A stretch of 64,000 nt of DNA, taken from contig JARDYH010000002.1 of assembly GCA_029215795.1 (NCBI GenBank), positions 7,817,501-7,881,500 of the forward strand, read 5' to 3'. The stretch is from Anniella stebbinsi. Its lineage: Eukaryota; Chordata; Lepidosauria; Squamata; Anniellidae. The notes under the pieces were generated by a model. That model was not told the DNA's origin and searched no databases. It saw only the letters and a program-made list of their open reading frames with translations. Position numbers and translations under genes: made by a program. Shown piece by piece: positions 51,344 through 60,464 of this stretch; the stretch's first letter is position 1, and each line of letters starts with the position of its first letter.

Positions 51344-51975
51344 GGACTTAGAAAGTGTCAAATCGACAGTCAAGCAGAGATTCTTGGAGATAGACTATCA
51401 GCTGCTCCAAGGAGCTGCATGAGGACCATGTTCCCCTCAATCATTGGGTCTACCAGGCTACTCCTGCAAAGATGGAATGTCGTACCAAGGATAGCTACCT
51501 ATCCCCAAATATAGGAAGGCATTCTCTTTAACAAGGTCTAATGTTCTCCCCTCCAAACTATTAGAGAGCGGATTAAAGAAAATCCCAGTTAATAATAGAT
51601 GCTGCCCTTACAACAGTGCTGTGGTGGATTCCATCTTGTACATTATCTTCCACTGCAGTCATTACCAAGAGGCCAGGAAAGACCTAAGATGCCCTATTAT
51701 GCAGTTTTTCCATGGTCACTCTCTTGAATCCTTAATGATTAGTTCATTTCAGGACACCAACAAGTCTATTACTGAGCAAGTGGCCAGATTTCTGAATCTG
51801 GCTATTCTCATGGATGTTTGATCATTTATTTATTTATTTTTTTAAAAAAATACTGATTGGCACTTGACAGATTTTGTATCCTTCCTTTTCTATTCATTTT
51901 TATTAATACGTGTGTACTTCACATGTTGTAGTAATAGTCTGTGGACTGTAAATAAAGATTGATTGATTGACTGAG
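51344..51975 (+). mobile_element. Non-LTR retrotransposon, C-terminal fragment with (GATT)n tail
   Basis: The plus-strand text around 51621-51820 reads 'DSILYIIFHCSHYQEARKDLRC...TNKSITEQVARFLNLAILMDV'. The spacing H-C...H-Y with a C-terminal 'ITxxVAxFLxxA' is seen at the ends of several LINE polyproteins. The element closes with 'tctgtggactgtaaataaagattgattgattgac'. It is neither CR1 nor L2 as seen here; I cannot name the clade. Only the last domain is present. Confidence 0.6.
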
Positions 51976-52084
51976 ATATAAACTAACTTGGTTTGAATTA
52001 CAAAGAAGATTGAAATTTTGTTGGATCTAAATCAGGGATCATTTGAGAATGATGGAAGTGCCAGAGTCAACTGACGAATCAACA

Positions 52085-52143
52085 AACGTCAAGTTTATTT
52101 ATTCATTACATTTATATTCCGCCCAATAACCTAAGCTATTTTA
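52085..52143 (-). mobile_element. Short L2 tail, antisense
   Basis: 'agtttatttattcattacatttatattccgcccaataacctaagct' is the antisense L2 terminus. Confidence 0.65.
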
Positions 52144-52665
52144 GCATCATTGCTAGTCAGCAACAAGATCTAGTCGCCGATCATCCCACAATGTCTCTGG
52201 TCTCAGTGTCATTCTGGGGCATTGTGGGAAATTTAAAAAGCGGGTAGACACTACCAGTGACACCTCCAGGGTAGACCAAGAAGACTCTCAGAGCCCACTG
52301 GCAGAAAAGGCAACACACTAAAAGTCACTTTGCCTAAGCACTCCTCCAACCCGGACCTGCCCCTGCTGCGCTATTATGACTAACTTGGGCCTGCCTGGAC
52401 AACATATGGCGAGATCAGTATAGTGATATCCTGCAGCGTTGCATGTTGTCCATTCCAAAAATGGTAAATCTCTGTCTCAGGGTTAGGCAACTTTGGAATG
52501 TCTAGGGCCCTTTGCGCCCCCAAACCTCCCCCAATTGTGGGCCACACTGCTGCTGCCGCCAGACCAACAAATAAAATCAACAGTTTGAAAACAAGCTATT
52601 TAATTTTTTTTTCCTCTTTGAGTTTCTGAAACAGTTTGCTTCTGTAATTCAGCAGCAAACCACAA
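52144..52665. other. No gene seen
   Basis: 'ggacaacatatggcgagatcagtatagtgatatcctgcagcgttgcatgttgtcc' is a weak palindrome; otherwise nothing. Confidence 0.4.
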
Positions 52666-52666
52666 A

Positions 52667-52667
52667 T

Positions 52668-52715
<48 letters not shown>
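52667..52715. repeat. (ATG)n microsatellite
   Basis: Sixteen ATG units; antisense frame reads poly-histidine. Confidence 0.95.
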
Positions 52716-53079
52716 GTTCCATACCATTGAGGGTGCACACAATAAGCAGTTATGTATTTTCCAACTCTCCCTGTTTGTAGTGAGTCTTCCAGTTTTTGAG
52801 TACCCTAGAAATATGGGCTGAAAGTTGATTTGACGTTCTTCACAGTGGTAACAGCAAAGGGGACACTTGTTGGCTGTCATTTGCCCCTCTGAAGTTATGC
52901 CATCATGTAGCATCGATCCCAGATACCTCTGACTTTAAAAAAAAAAAAAAAAAAAAAGCATATAGTACTTGCCAGCCAGCAGTCCCTCCCCATTTTGCCC
53001 AAATTTCATTTGCCCCTTCCCCAAATGGTGAAAACCATCCTCCATTTTACAACATGCAAATGGGACATAAAAATTGTAG
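52716..53079. other. No gene; poly-A run at 52938-52957
   Basis: The A run may be the tail of an unrecognised retroposon. Confidence 0.35.
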
Positions 53080-53180
53080 AAGATTATTATTATTATTAAT
53101 CGCCATTATCAAACTTGGCTCTAATTAATTGTCCCAATTTTGCATTTAGAGGAAATGTCAGGTTACTTTTTAAAGACATT
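53080..53180. other. Candidate conserved non-coding element
   Basis: 'attattaatcgccattatcaaacttggctctaattaattgtcccaattttgcatttagagg' has dense TAATTA cores and no repeat signature. Confidence 0.25.
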
Positions 53181-54412
53181 GAAACCCAAAGAACAAGTGT
53201 GCACTAGCATTCTTTGGTTTATAGCCCCTTTCTCCATATGCAGGAATCTTGAAACGCTGTTTAAAAAAAAAAAAAAATTTTTTTAAAGTTTGAGCAACTT
53301 AAAATGCAAAGGCAAACAAAAATCCCAAAGGGTCGGTGTAATAGGATCTCATCTGGACACACCAGTTAACATTAAAGGGGACACATTCTGCGGATGTTGA
53401 AGCTTCTGGGTTGTCTTCAAGGGAAGCCTTCTGTATGGTGCATTACAGTTGTCTAACTGGGAAATTACCAGAGCATGGGCCACTGCAGTCCATGGGGGCA
53501 AGCAGGCCTTTTAAACATCTGTGCAACTCAGTCAGCTGCTTGACCTTTTAGCTTGCTGGTGCTGTCTATGTTCAAAGTATTTTAATGGAACATTCACGTC
53601 CCGTTTCAGTTCAGACTATGAGAAGCAAAGGATCTGTCCCTGGGTTCTTGAATAAAAATGGATTGGCAAGGAGCTGCAAGTGTATGTGTTTATACGTGTT
53701 TGCACATGTGTATGTGTGCATGTCAAAGTGAGAGATGGGGAATGGGGCTTCATCCCCAAGAGATGAGATTAAAACCAAAGAGAGCTGATAAAGAATCTAC
53801 TGTAGCCCCAACATATTAGAAAGCTGAGTTATTGTATCTTCCAGATCCATCAAGGTGATAAAGTAGCAGATCACACTGACGAACGGCTGGCAGGGCACCC
53901 AATTCTCCCATATGAGTAAACAGAGGCTTGTGGCTCATAGACAGCGCTATAAATTCAATGTAAGCATTTCAGGTCTATATCTGGGTGACAGAAAGCTTCA
54001 TACCTTGTGATTCATCCCGAAAAGACACCTCATCTTTTTGTTCCAATCTAATCAGGGACGTTTTTGAAATGCCGATTTTTCTTTTTAAGTCAAAAGAAGG
54101 CAGAGAAGAGATTCAGTTACGTTATTATTATTATTATTTTGCTTTTTTGCTTTCTTCTTCTTTCCCCTTTTGGTGTGAAGTTTTAGAAACACCTATCTAT
54201 CTTACCGCTTTCTTAAAAGATGATGATCCTGGTAGCAAAAGCTCCCAACCCTTATGCTTTATCCCCATCTAGTGTTAGAACTGGAATTTGCATTCTAGGG
54301 TGTGATATGTTTCCAATTCTACCTTCAGCGTGCCTTGAATGGGGTAGCAGCACAGTCATGAGCGATCATCAGTTTAAAAAACTGCTAGTCAGTTTATCAC
54401 ATTGCATTTTTA
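53181..54412. other. No gene seen
   Basis: An A/T palindrome AAAAAAAATTTTTTTTA lies at about 53270. The frame at 53985-54272 has no domain. The rest is unique-looking. Confidence 0.4.
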
Positions 54413-54893
54413 CAGGGTGACCATCTGTCTAGTTTTGCCCGGACATGTCCCCCTTTCTCTGGCTGTAGGGCCATCCGGATGGATTTTTTAATTTTTTTTA
54501 AAAAAAAGTCTGGAAAGTGCTCAGGTGGCTAGAGTAAGCCACACACACACTTTCCAGAGCCCCAAAGACCTTACGTCCTACTCTGCTCTGCTCTGCCCCG
54601 CCCCTGCCCCTTTCCCGGGATGAAAGGGTCTCCCAGCCATGCTAATGGTGGTAGGCAATCTCCACTCTTTCTGGGGCCCTGGAGAACGTGCAGCCTGCTG
54701 TCCCCCCATCCTTTCCCAGGATGAAAAGGCTTCTTAATTCAAGTGCCAAAAAAGAACCAGAAGAAGGGCAGCGGTGGAGGCAACAGCAGCACAGGCCTAT
54801 GATGAAGGGTAAGGAGGTAGCTTGGTGCGGGTGGGCTAGTGACAGGCAGCGCGGGTGGTGGGCAAGCAGTGGGCAGCGCGAGCAGGCAGTGGC
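54413..54893. mobile_element. Left end of a CpG-rich hAT-like element, uncertain extent
   Basis: CAGGGTGACCATCTGTCTAG at 54413 is a hAT-type terminus like that of the 38.8-kb element, followed by 'ttgcccggacatgtccccc'. A right terminus was not found. GC-rich words follow to about 54890. Confidence 0.4.
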
Positions 54894-55080
54894 AGCTGCA
54901 TTAATTTTATTTTCTCCCAATGAAATAAATCCTAAAAAACCCTTCTTGGATCTCCCTCCACCCTTCCCTGCACATGAGTTGTAGCTGGATTACTTTTATT
55001 TCTTCCCAATGAAATAAATCCTAAAAAAAAAACCACCTTCTTCTTGGCTCTCCCTCCACCCCTTCCTTGCACGTGAGTTG
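54894..55080. repeat. Two-copy tandem duplication, about 90 bp
   Basis: The unit 'agctg.atta.ttttattt.ttcccaatgaaataaatcctaaaaaa...cccttcttgg.tctccctccacc.cttcc.tgcac.tgagttgt' occurs at 54894-54981 and 54982-55080, about 85% alike by eye. Confidence 0.8.
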
Positions 55081-55988
55081 TGTGTCTCCTCTGAATGAAT
55101 GCTTGGAGGCAGTAATGGGCTGGATGAGGATAAGCAAACTGAAGCTGAATCCAGATAAGATGGAGGTGCTTACTGTCAAAGGCCCCAACCTGGGGTTGGA
55201 CGTGTATCAACCAGTTCTGGATGGGATTACACTCCCCCTGAAAGGCTGTGTTCGCAGCTTGGGGGTGCTCCTGGATCTGTCGCTCCAAATGACAGCTGAG
55301 ATAGATGTGATGGCCAGGAGTGCCTACCATCAGCTTCGGCTGATACACCAGCTGCACCCCTTCCTAGAGTTGGAAGACCTAAAGACGGTAGTGCACGCGC
55401 TGGTAACTTCAAGTCTCGATTTCTGCAATGTGCTCTGCATAGGGCTACCTCTGTGCCTAGTCCAGAAACTTCAACTAGTGCAAAATATGACAGCAAGGTT
55501 GGTCAACGGTACACCTAGGGGTGACCATATCACACCAGCTTTAAAATCACTGGCTGCCAATTACTTTCCGGGTGAAGTACAAAGTGTTGGCAATCACCTT
55601 TAAAACCCTACATGGTTTGGGTCCAGGTTACCTGTGGGATCGCCTTCTCCCATACAATCTGCCCCACACACTCAGGTCTTCTGGGAAGAATTTGTTACAG
55701 TCAGCCAAATCTAGGCTGACAACTGTTACCCAGAGGATCTTCTCTTCTGCCGCTCCCAGACTGTGGAACGATATGCCGGAGGAGATTTGTCAACTTAACA
55801 GTCTTCCAGAATTTAAGAAAGCCATAAAGACTGATCTCTTGCGGCAGCCCTACCCAGTTGAATTTTAAGAGTTTTATTGGTGTTTTATTGGTATTTTAAT
55901 AATGTATTAGTTTTTAATCTGTTTCATGCATTTTATATTTGATGTTGTTCCCCGCCTTGATCCAGAGGGAGAGGAAGGTAAGAAATAA

Positions 55989-56030
<42 letters not shown>
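55081..56030 (+). mobile_element. L2 LINE, C-terminal 260 codons plus 3' end; best-preserved L2
   Basis: From about 55095 it encodes the part after the catalytic centre: 'WMRISKLKLNPDKMEVL..VRSLGVLLDLSLQM...LKTVVHALVTSSLDFCNVLCIGLPLCLVQKLQLVQNMTARLV'. A small deletion near 55550-55556 shifts the frame, which resumes as 'TFKTLHGLGPGYLWDRLLPYN...FSSAAPRLWNDMPEEI...FKKAIKTDLLRQPYPVEF' to 55868. Then follow 'ccgccttgatccagagggagaggaaggtaagaaataaatt' and (ATT)n. The endonuclease and the catalytic motif are missing. Confidence 0.92.
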
Positions 56031-56031
<1 letters not shown>

Positions 56032-56033
56032 CC

Positions 56034-56275
56034 TAGCAACTGGTGCACACAGGCTTACTGCTTCGGATACTGGAGGTAGTACATAGCCATCAGGGCTAGC
56101 AGCCATTGATAGCCTTTTCTTCCAGGAATTTATCCAACCCCCTTTGAAAGCCATCCAGATTGGTAGCAGTGAATTCCATAATTTAACTATGCACTGTGTG
56201 AAGAAGTACTTCTTCCTCATGGGGAGATGTGAGACCTCCATCCACACCTGAAACGTGGGGCCACACACTCATCAC
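56034..56275 (-). mobile_element. CR1-type LINE 3' end, antisense
   Basis: 'ctagcaactggtgcacacaggcttactgcttcggatactggagg...tggaatttatccaacccc...gaattccataatttaactatgcactgtgtgaag' is the reverse complement of the 14.35-14.6-kb CR1 tail (minus-strand peptide 'KKYFFTQCIVKLWNSLLP'). Confidence 0.8.
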
Positions 56276-56561
56276 AGGAGAGATGCACAAGCTCCCGCTC
56301 AGTTCACAACATATTCATAGAAAGTATAGATGAGGAAACATAAACAAGCAGACTATATAGAGGGAGATGAGAAGGGGCACGGGGCTATTCCACCAGCCTT
56401 GCTGAAAGACTCCTTAATGTTTTCCTCTACCCTCACTGTTCCCTTTCCTTGTGTGCTGATTGTAAACTTGTGGGCAGGGACTGTCTTCTTCTTCTTTTTT
56501 TACTGATTGCCTGTAAGATGTTCTGGGAGCCTTTTTGGCTGAGGAGAAGGATAAAGGTAAT
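56276..56561. other. No gene seen
   Basis: Ends in 'ttctgggagcctttttggctgaggagaaggataaagg', like a SINE/L2 tail, so a short retroposon may precede the GATA run. Confidence 0.35.
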
Positions 56562-56577
56562 TTGGATGGATGGATAG

Positions 56578-56613
<36 letters not shown>

Positions 56614-56718
56614 GATAGATGATGACGATAGATAGATAGATTGATAGATTGATAGATGATAGAGATAGACAGATAGATTAAAGAGAGAGAGAGAGAGAGA
56701 GAGAGATGATAGATAGAT

Positions 56719-56769
<51 letters not shown>

Positions 56770-56770
56770 C
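56562..56770. repeat. (GATA)n with inner (GA)n, 200 bp
   Basis: Long interrupted tetranucleotide array, split at 56681-56706 by a GA dinucleotide run. Confidence 0.95.
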
Positions 56771-57911
56771 TGACGTGCTAACAATGGAAGATTCCACAAG
56801 ATCATTGGAATGTTCATGCTGGCCAATGAGACAGCAGCTCCACTATTGAGAGGAAGAATCCTGGGTGTGGATGACAGTTGGAGAGCGAGAAGAAGGAGAA
56901 TTGCTTTGTATGAAAACTGCTTGAAGAGGAATTGTAGGCATGGGAGATCTGGGGAATCAATTCCCAAACGGAGCAATGTCCCGAAAGAGCTGGGAGAACC
57001 CAGCCACAACAAGAGTGGAGGATGGCTGACCCTGCAGATCAGGGTTAAGCATCAGTCATCCTGGCATCTCACAGGTGGAGAGAGAGCAACTGTGTTGGGA
57101 AAAGTACAGAGAGAGCAGAGCCAGGATTTATACGGATAGCAGGCAAATGGGGATGAACTTCCAGTGTCAAAGTAAATAATGTGATTATTTTTATTTGTTT
57201 ATTTTCCACTCTTGTTCTTCCAATGAGCCCGGAGCAACACCCACAGGCCCCCCAGGAGATCTCCTCCCTCTCCAGATAGCTTGTAGGGCCAGACCTGATC
57301 AGCTACAGCTACAGCAGAATATGGAGCACTCAACATCCTTCAGACTATTCTTTGGCATACAGGTAATGTAATAGTGTATAATGACAGATTATTTAATTTT
57401 TAGAGACAGAGAGAAATGATACCAGAATATTCCTCTAATTAATCAGTGATTTGACTAGCTATTTACTATTATAAATCACTACACATTGTTGGTTGCTGCT
57501 GGAGGGGGAAAGCAGGGAAACACAGAACATTGTGATATCAGAGGACAACAGGAATAAGAAGGTCTAATGGATGTTATGTGGGGCAGGATCATAGGTGTGC
57601 ACACAGGGTGTGCTGGGTGTGCCCAGGCACACCATAATTTCCCAGGACTCCTCTGCTTTCCTGCCACCTCCCGCTTGAATTGGGGCTTTTAAAACAATGG
57701 GAAAGCCTCCAGAAAGCTGCCATTAGCATCCTTGGGGGAAGTATGCACTTTCCAGAGGCTCTGGAAAGCACATTTTCCCCTCCTCCATTCCAATCAGGGC
57801 CGTTAAGGTGCACACCCTAATGAAATGAGCTGCGCACACCTATGTAGATTATGCATCTTCTTTCAGAAATAATTCTTATTTTCATGGGCAGATTAAACTG
57901 AGGTACTGATA
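56771..57911. other. No gene recognised
   Basis: The 109-residue frame at 56810-57139 has no domain. 'cacccacaggccccccaggag' and the 57600-57840 block look like old MITE sequence ('aggtgtgcacacagggtgtgc...gtgcacaccctaatgaaatgagctgcgcacacct', partly inverted). Confidence 0.4.
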
Positions 57912-58042
57912 CAGCATTCCCCACCCTGGTGCGCTCCAGATGTGTTGGACTGCAACTCCCAACACTCCTGGGAGTTCCAATCCTGGGAATGATGGGAATT
58001 GTAGTCCAACACATTTAGAAGGCCCCAGCTTGGGGAAGACTG
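57912..58042. mobile_element. Small hAT palindrome, 131 bp
   Basis: CAGCATTCCCCACCCTGG at the left and, inverted, CAGTCTTCCCCAAGCTGGGG at the right. The centre carries 'tgtgttggactgcaactccca...tgggaattgtagtccaacacat', the usual palindrome of this group. Flanks TACTGATA (57904-57911) and GACTAATA (58043-58050) match at six of eight. Confidence 0.75.
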
Positions 58043-58059
58043 GACTAATACACTATTAA

Positions 58060-58275
58060 TCGACTATGATTTCTTTAATCAGATGGCAGCCTTAAAAATA
58101 TATGATTCATCAGACAAGGCTGCCATCCTGTGCAAGTTAAGAGAAGCTGTAGGACTTTTTTTTCTGTTTAAAGATGTGTAGGATCATTCCCTAAGATTTC
58201 TTTAATAGGATGGAAGTTATTGATAGGAGAGGACCCACCGTGCCCTAAGATTTCTTTTTTAGGATGGCAGTTCCT
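58060..58275. mobile_element. Decayed copies of the TTAA-flanked palindromic MITE
   Basis: 'ggctgccatcctgtgcaagttaagagaagctgtaggac' and repeated 'ctaagatttctttaataggatgg' words are pieces of the element that follows at 58304. Confidence 0.45.
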
Positions 58276-58303
58276 TGAGGATCATGGAGGCCTGCTGAAA
58301 CAT

Positions 58304-58425
58304 TTAAGGTGCCATCCTATGCGTGTTTAGACAGAAAAATGTCCTACAACTCCATGCTGGCTGGGGAATGCTGGGAGTTGTAGGACTCTTTCTTCTGTTT
58401 CAACATGCATAGAATGGCACCTTAA
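58304..58425. mobile_element. Palindromic MITE flanked by TTAA
   Basis: TTAA at 58304-58307 and 58422-58425 encloses GGTGCCATCCTATGCGTG and, inverted, GGTGCCATTCTATGCATG. The arms go on through 'ttagacagaaa' and 'gtcctacaactcc' to a central loop 'atgctggctggggaatgct'. A TTAA duplication is the piggyBac hallmark, though the terminal bases are not typical of it. Confidence 0.7.
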
Positions 58426-58597
58426 CACCCGTAACAATCAGGTGGTTCAGCAGCCAATGAATGGACTTCCAGCAAGGGAGGAGTTACATGACAGTTGTTC
58501 TTAGTATTGCAAGGCGAAAATGGCCGCCTGTCAACACATGTTGGCTGGTAGTCTGACAAAACACAAGAGAAAAATCCGATCTTGAATTACAAAATAA
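58426..58597. other. Unique spacer holding the left TSD
   Basis: No gene. CAAAATAA at 58590-58597 is the left target duplication of the next element. Confidence 0.5.
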
Positions 58598-58863
58598 TAG
58601 GGATGTGCACTGGATCGGACCCGATCCACGATCCGAGTCCGGTCCAGTGGGAAGTCGGATAAATTATCCGATTTCTGATCCGACAGCTGGATCGGCCGAT
58701 CCAATCCGAACTGGTCCGAAAAGGCTCCGAACCGGTTCGGTGGATCGGCGGATCGGCGGGCGCCCACTGGCGCCCACCGCCGCTTCCATTGGCGGGCGCC
58801 AGCGGGCGCCCGCCGATGAAAGTGGACAGCGGGGGGGGAGGAGGGGGCGGGAGGAGGGGGGCC

Positions 58864-59048
58864 CTTACCTTTCCGGCCCGTCCGCTCCCGTCCGGCGCCG
58901 GCGGCTACTACCAGCGGGCTCCGCGGCCTGCTCCAGGGTGGCGCGCCGGGTGATGTCATCACCCGGCGCGCTACTCTAGAGCAGGCCGCGGAGCCCGCTG
59001 GTAGTAGCCGCCGGCGCCGGACGGGAGCGGACGGGCCGGGAAGGTAAG
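58864..59048. promoter_or_regulatory. 185-bp CpG-rich palindrome, copy 1
   Basis: Centre at 58956 in GGGTGATGTCATCACCC. CTTACC (58864-58869) mirrors GGTAAG (59043-59048) exactly, so the arms pair without net indels. The arms hold 'gtccgctcccgtccggcgccggcggctactaccagcgggctccgcggcctgct'. Splice-donor-like GGTAAG points outward on both strands. Promoter activity is an inference from CpG content, the CRE-like centre and the donor motifs. Confidence 0.7.
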
Positions 59049-59100
59049 CAGGGGGCGCGCGGAGGGGAGGAGGGGGCGCACGGAGGGGAGGAGGGGGGCC

Positions 59101-59285
59101 CTTACCTTCCTGGCCCGTCCGCTCCCGTCCTGCACCAGCGGCTACTACCAGCGGGCTCCGCGGCCTGCTCTAGGGTGGCGCGTCGGGTGATGTCATCACC
59201 CGGCGCGCTACTCTAGAGCAGGCCGCAGAGCCCGCTGGTAGTAGCCGCCGGCGCCGGACGGGAGCGGACAGGCCGGGAAGGTAAG
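59101..59285. promoter_or_regulatory. 185-bp CpG-rich palindrome, copy 2
   Basis: Centre at 59193; CTTACC at 59101-59106 mirrors GGTAAG at 59280-59285 exactly. It is nearly identical to copy 1, 52 bases after it, so the cassette has been tandemly duplicated inside one transposon. Confidence 0.7.
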
Positions 59286-59303
59286 CAGTGGCGGGGAAGG
59301 GGG

Positions 59304-59541
59304 CTTACCCCCCCCGGAGCTGTCCGCTTCTATCCGCGGGCGCCCGCGGGCGCCTGCGGATGGAAGCGGACGGCCCCGGGGGGGGAGGGAGCGCGGGGGA
59401 GGGGGCTTACCTGCCGGGGCCGTCCACAGCGGACGGCCCTGGGGGGGGAGGGAGTTAGGCCCCCCCTCACCCACCCGCCGCCATTTTTTCCTCATAGACT
59501 TGCATTGCAATGCAAGTCTATGGGGGAAAAAATGGCGGCCG
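59304..59541. repeat. Three further palindromes in the same hAT
   Basis: The first is centred at about 59346 (CCGCTTC...GAAGCGG), with CTTACC on its left only. The second is centred at 59428 (GGCCGTCC/GGACGGCC). The third, at 59475-59541, is centred on ATTGCAAT (59504-59511), with arms 'gccattttttcctcatagacttgc'. They look like shortened or diverged relatives of the cassette. Confidence 0.7.
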
Positions 59542-59692
59542 ATCCAAAAATTTACGATTTTTGGATCGGGATCGGACTCGATCCGGTCCAGGGGGGCTCC
59601 GATTTTGTCCGAACCGATCCATGACAAAATTGGAGGTCCCGATCCGGATCCCGATCCGATCCGGGGGGTCCGTGCACACCCCTACAAAATAA

Positions 59693-60196
59693 CAAGAATG
59701 ACAACCAAATGGCAAAAACTCTTGGGCAAGTGTTTTTTTCTTAGAAATTCTTACAGGTGCTACCATCATGTCAAATCAATTGACTCAAGTACTCCCACAT
59801 CTTGATTGAACTGAGCTACAATTTTACTAATAAAACCTCGTACAGGATCCTGGGCTGGTTCTCTCTTTTTTGGGCTCATCCACAATAAGAGGTGTTCAGC
59901 TAGAATGCTAAAGACCAGATACCACTATGCTCCGGGGGTTTGCCAGCATGGTTACAGAGCAAAGTCAAGGATGCTATTGGAGGCACGAAGGCTTTTTTCC
60001 AGAAATGGAAGTCTTGCCCAAATGAGGAGAATACAAAGGAACACAAACTTTGGGGAAATACATGCAAGCAAGCTGGTTGAAGACTAGGAAGCAGGAAGTG
60101 GAAATAAATGGGCCATTTTGACCATGGAGAGGCATGAACAGTTGCGATGGTGGAAGATCAATATTGTGATGGATGCTTTTTAACTTATTCTCAAAC
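59693..60196. other. No gene recognised
   Basis: Frame 59905-60087 has no domain. Unique-looking sequence. Confidence 0.4.
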
Positions 60197-60390
60197 TAGG
60201 GTGACCATATGGAAAGGAGGGCAGTGCTCCTGTATCTTTAACAGTTGCATAGAAAAGGGAATTTCAGCAGGTGTCGTTTGTATGCATGCAGTACCTGGTG
60301 AAGTTCCCTCTTCATCACAACAGTTAAAGCTGCAGGAGCTATACTAGTGTGACCAGATACTAAAGAGGGCAGGGCTCCTGCAGTTTTAAC
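60197..60390. mobile_element. hAT foldback element, subfamily 2, left 194 bp
   Basis: Starts TAGGGTGACCATATGG and runs past the internal joint to 'ggcagggctcctgcagttttaac'. There it is cut by the retroposon tail that follows. Confidence 0.8.
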
Positions 60391-60464
60391 GATCATGGAA
60401 ACCGCCTTGGGATCTTGGCAGGAAAAAGGTGGACTATAAATATAATGGATGAATAAATAAAGGT
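60391..60464 (+). mobile_element. SINE/L2-type tail truncating the hAT element
   Basis: 'catggaaaccgccttgggatcttggcaggaaaaaggtggactataaatataatggatgaataaataaagg' resembles the tail of the SINE at 11.9 kb and the L2 ends. Confidence 0.55.

Larger units (their letters stand above)
58598..59684. mobile_element. CpG-rich non-autonomous hAT, 1,087 bp, perfect TSD, chain of palindromes
   Basis: Ends TAGGGATGTGCAC and, inverted, TAGGGGTGTGCAC. The 8-bp duplication CAAAATAA stands at 58590-58597 and 59685-59692. Both sub-terminal regions are built of 'gatcc' words ('ggatcggacccgatccacgatccgag', 'ggatcgggatcggactcgatccggtcc'). Inside are at least five palindromes in a row, two of them the 185-bp cassette described below. 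There is no transposase. The 143-, 139- and 124-residue frames over it are GC artefacts. The perfect duplication argues for a recent insertion. Confidence 0.93.

Noticed and set aside
52596..52913. Poly-histidine protein
   Set aside because: Antisense of the (ATG)n microsatellite.
58531..58962. 143-, 124- and 139-codon frames across 58.5-59.6 kb
   Set aside because: They cover palindromes of the 1,087-bp hAT; no transposase motif and mirror-image peptides.
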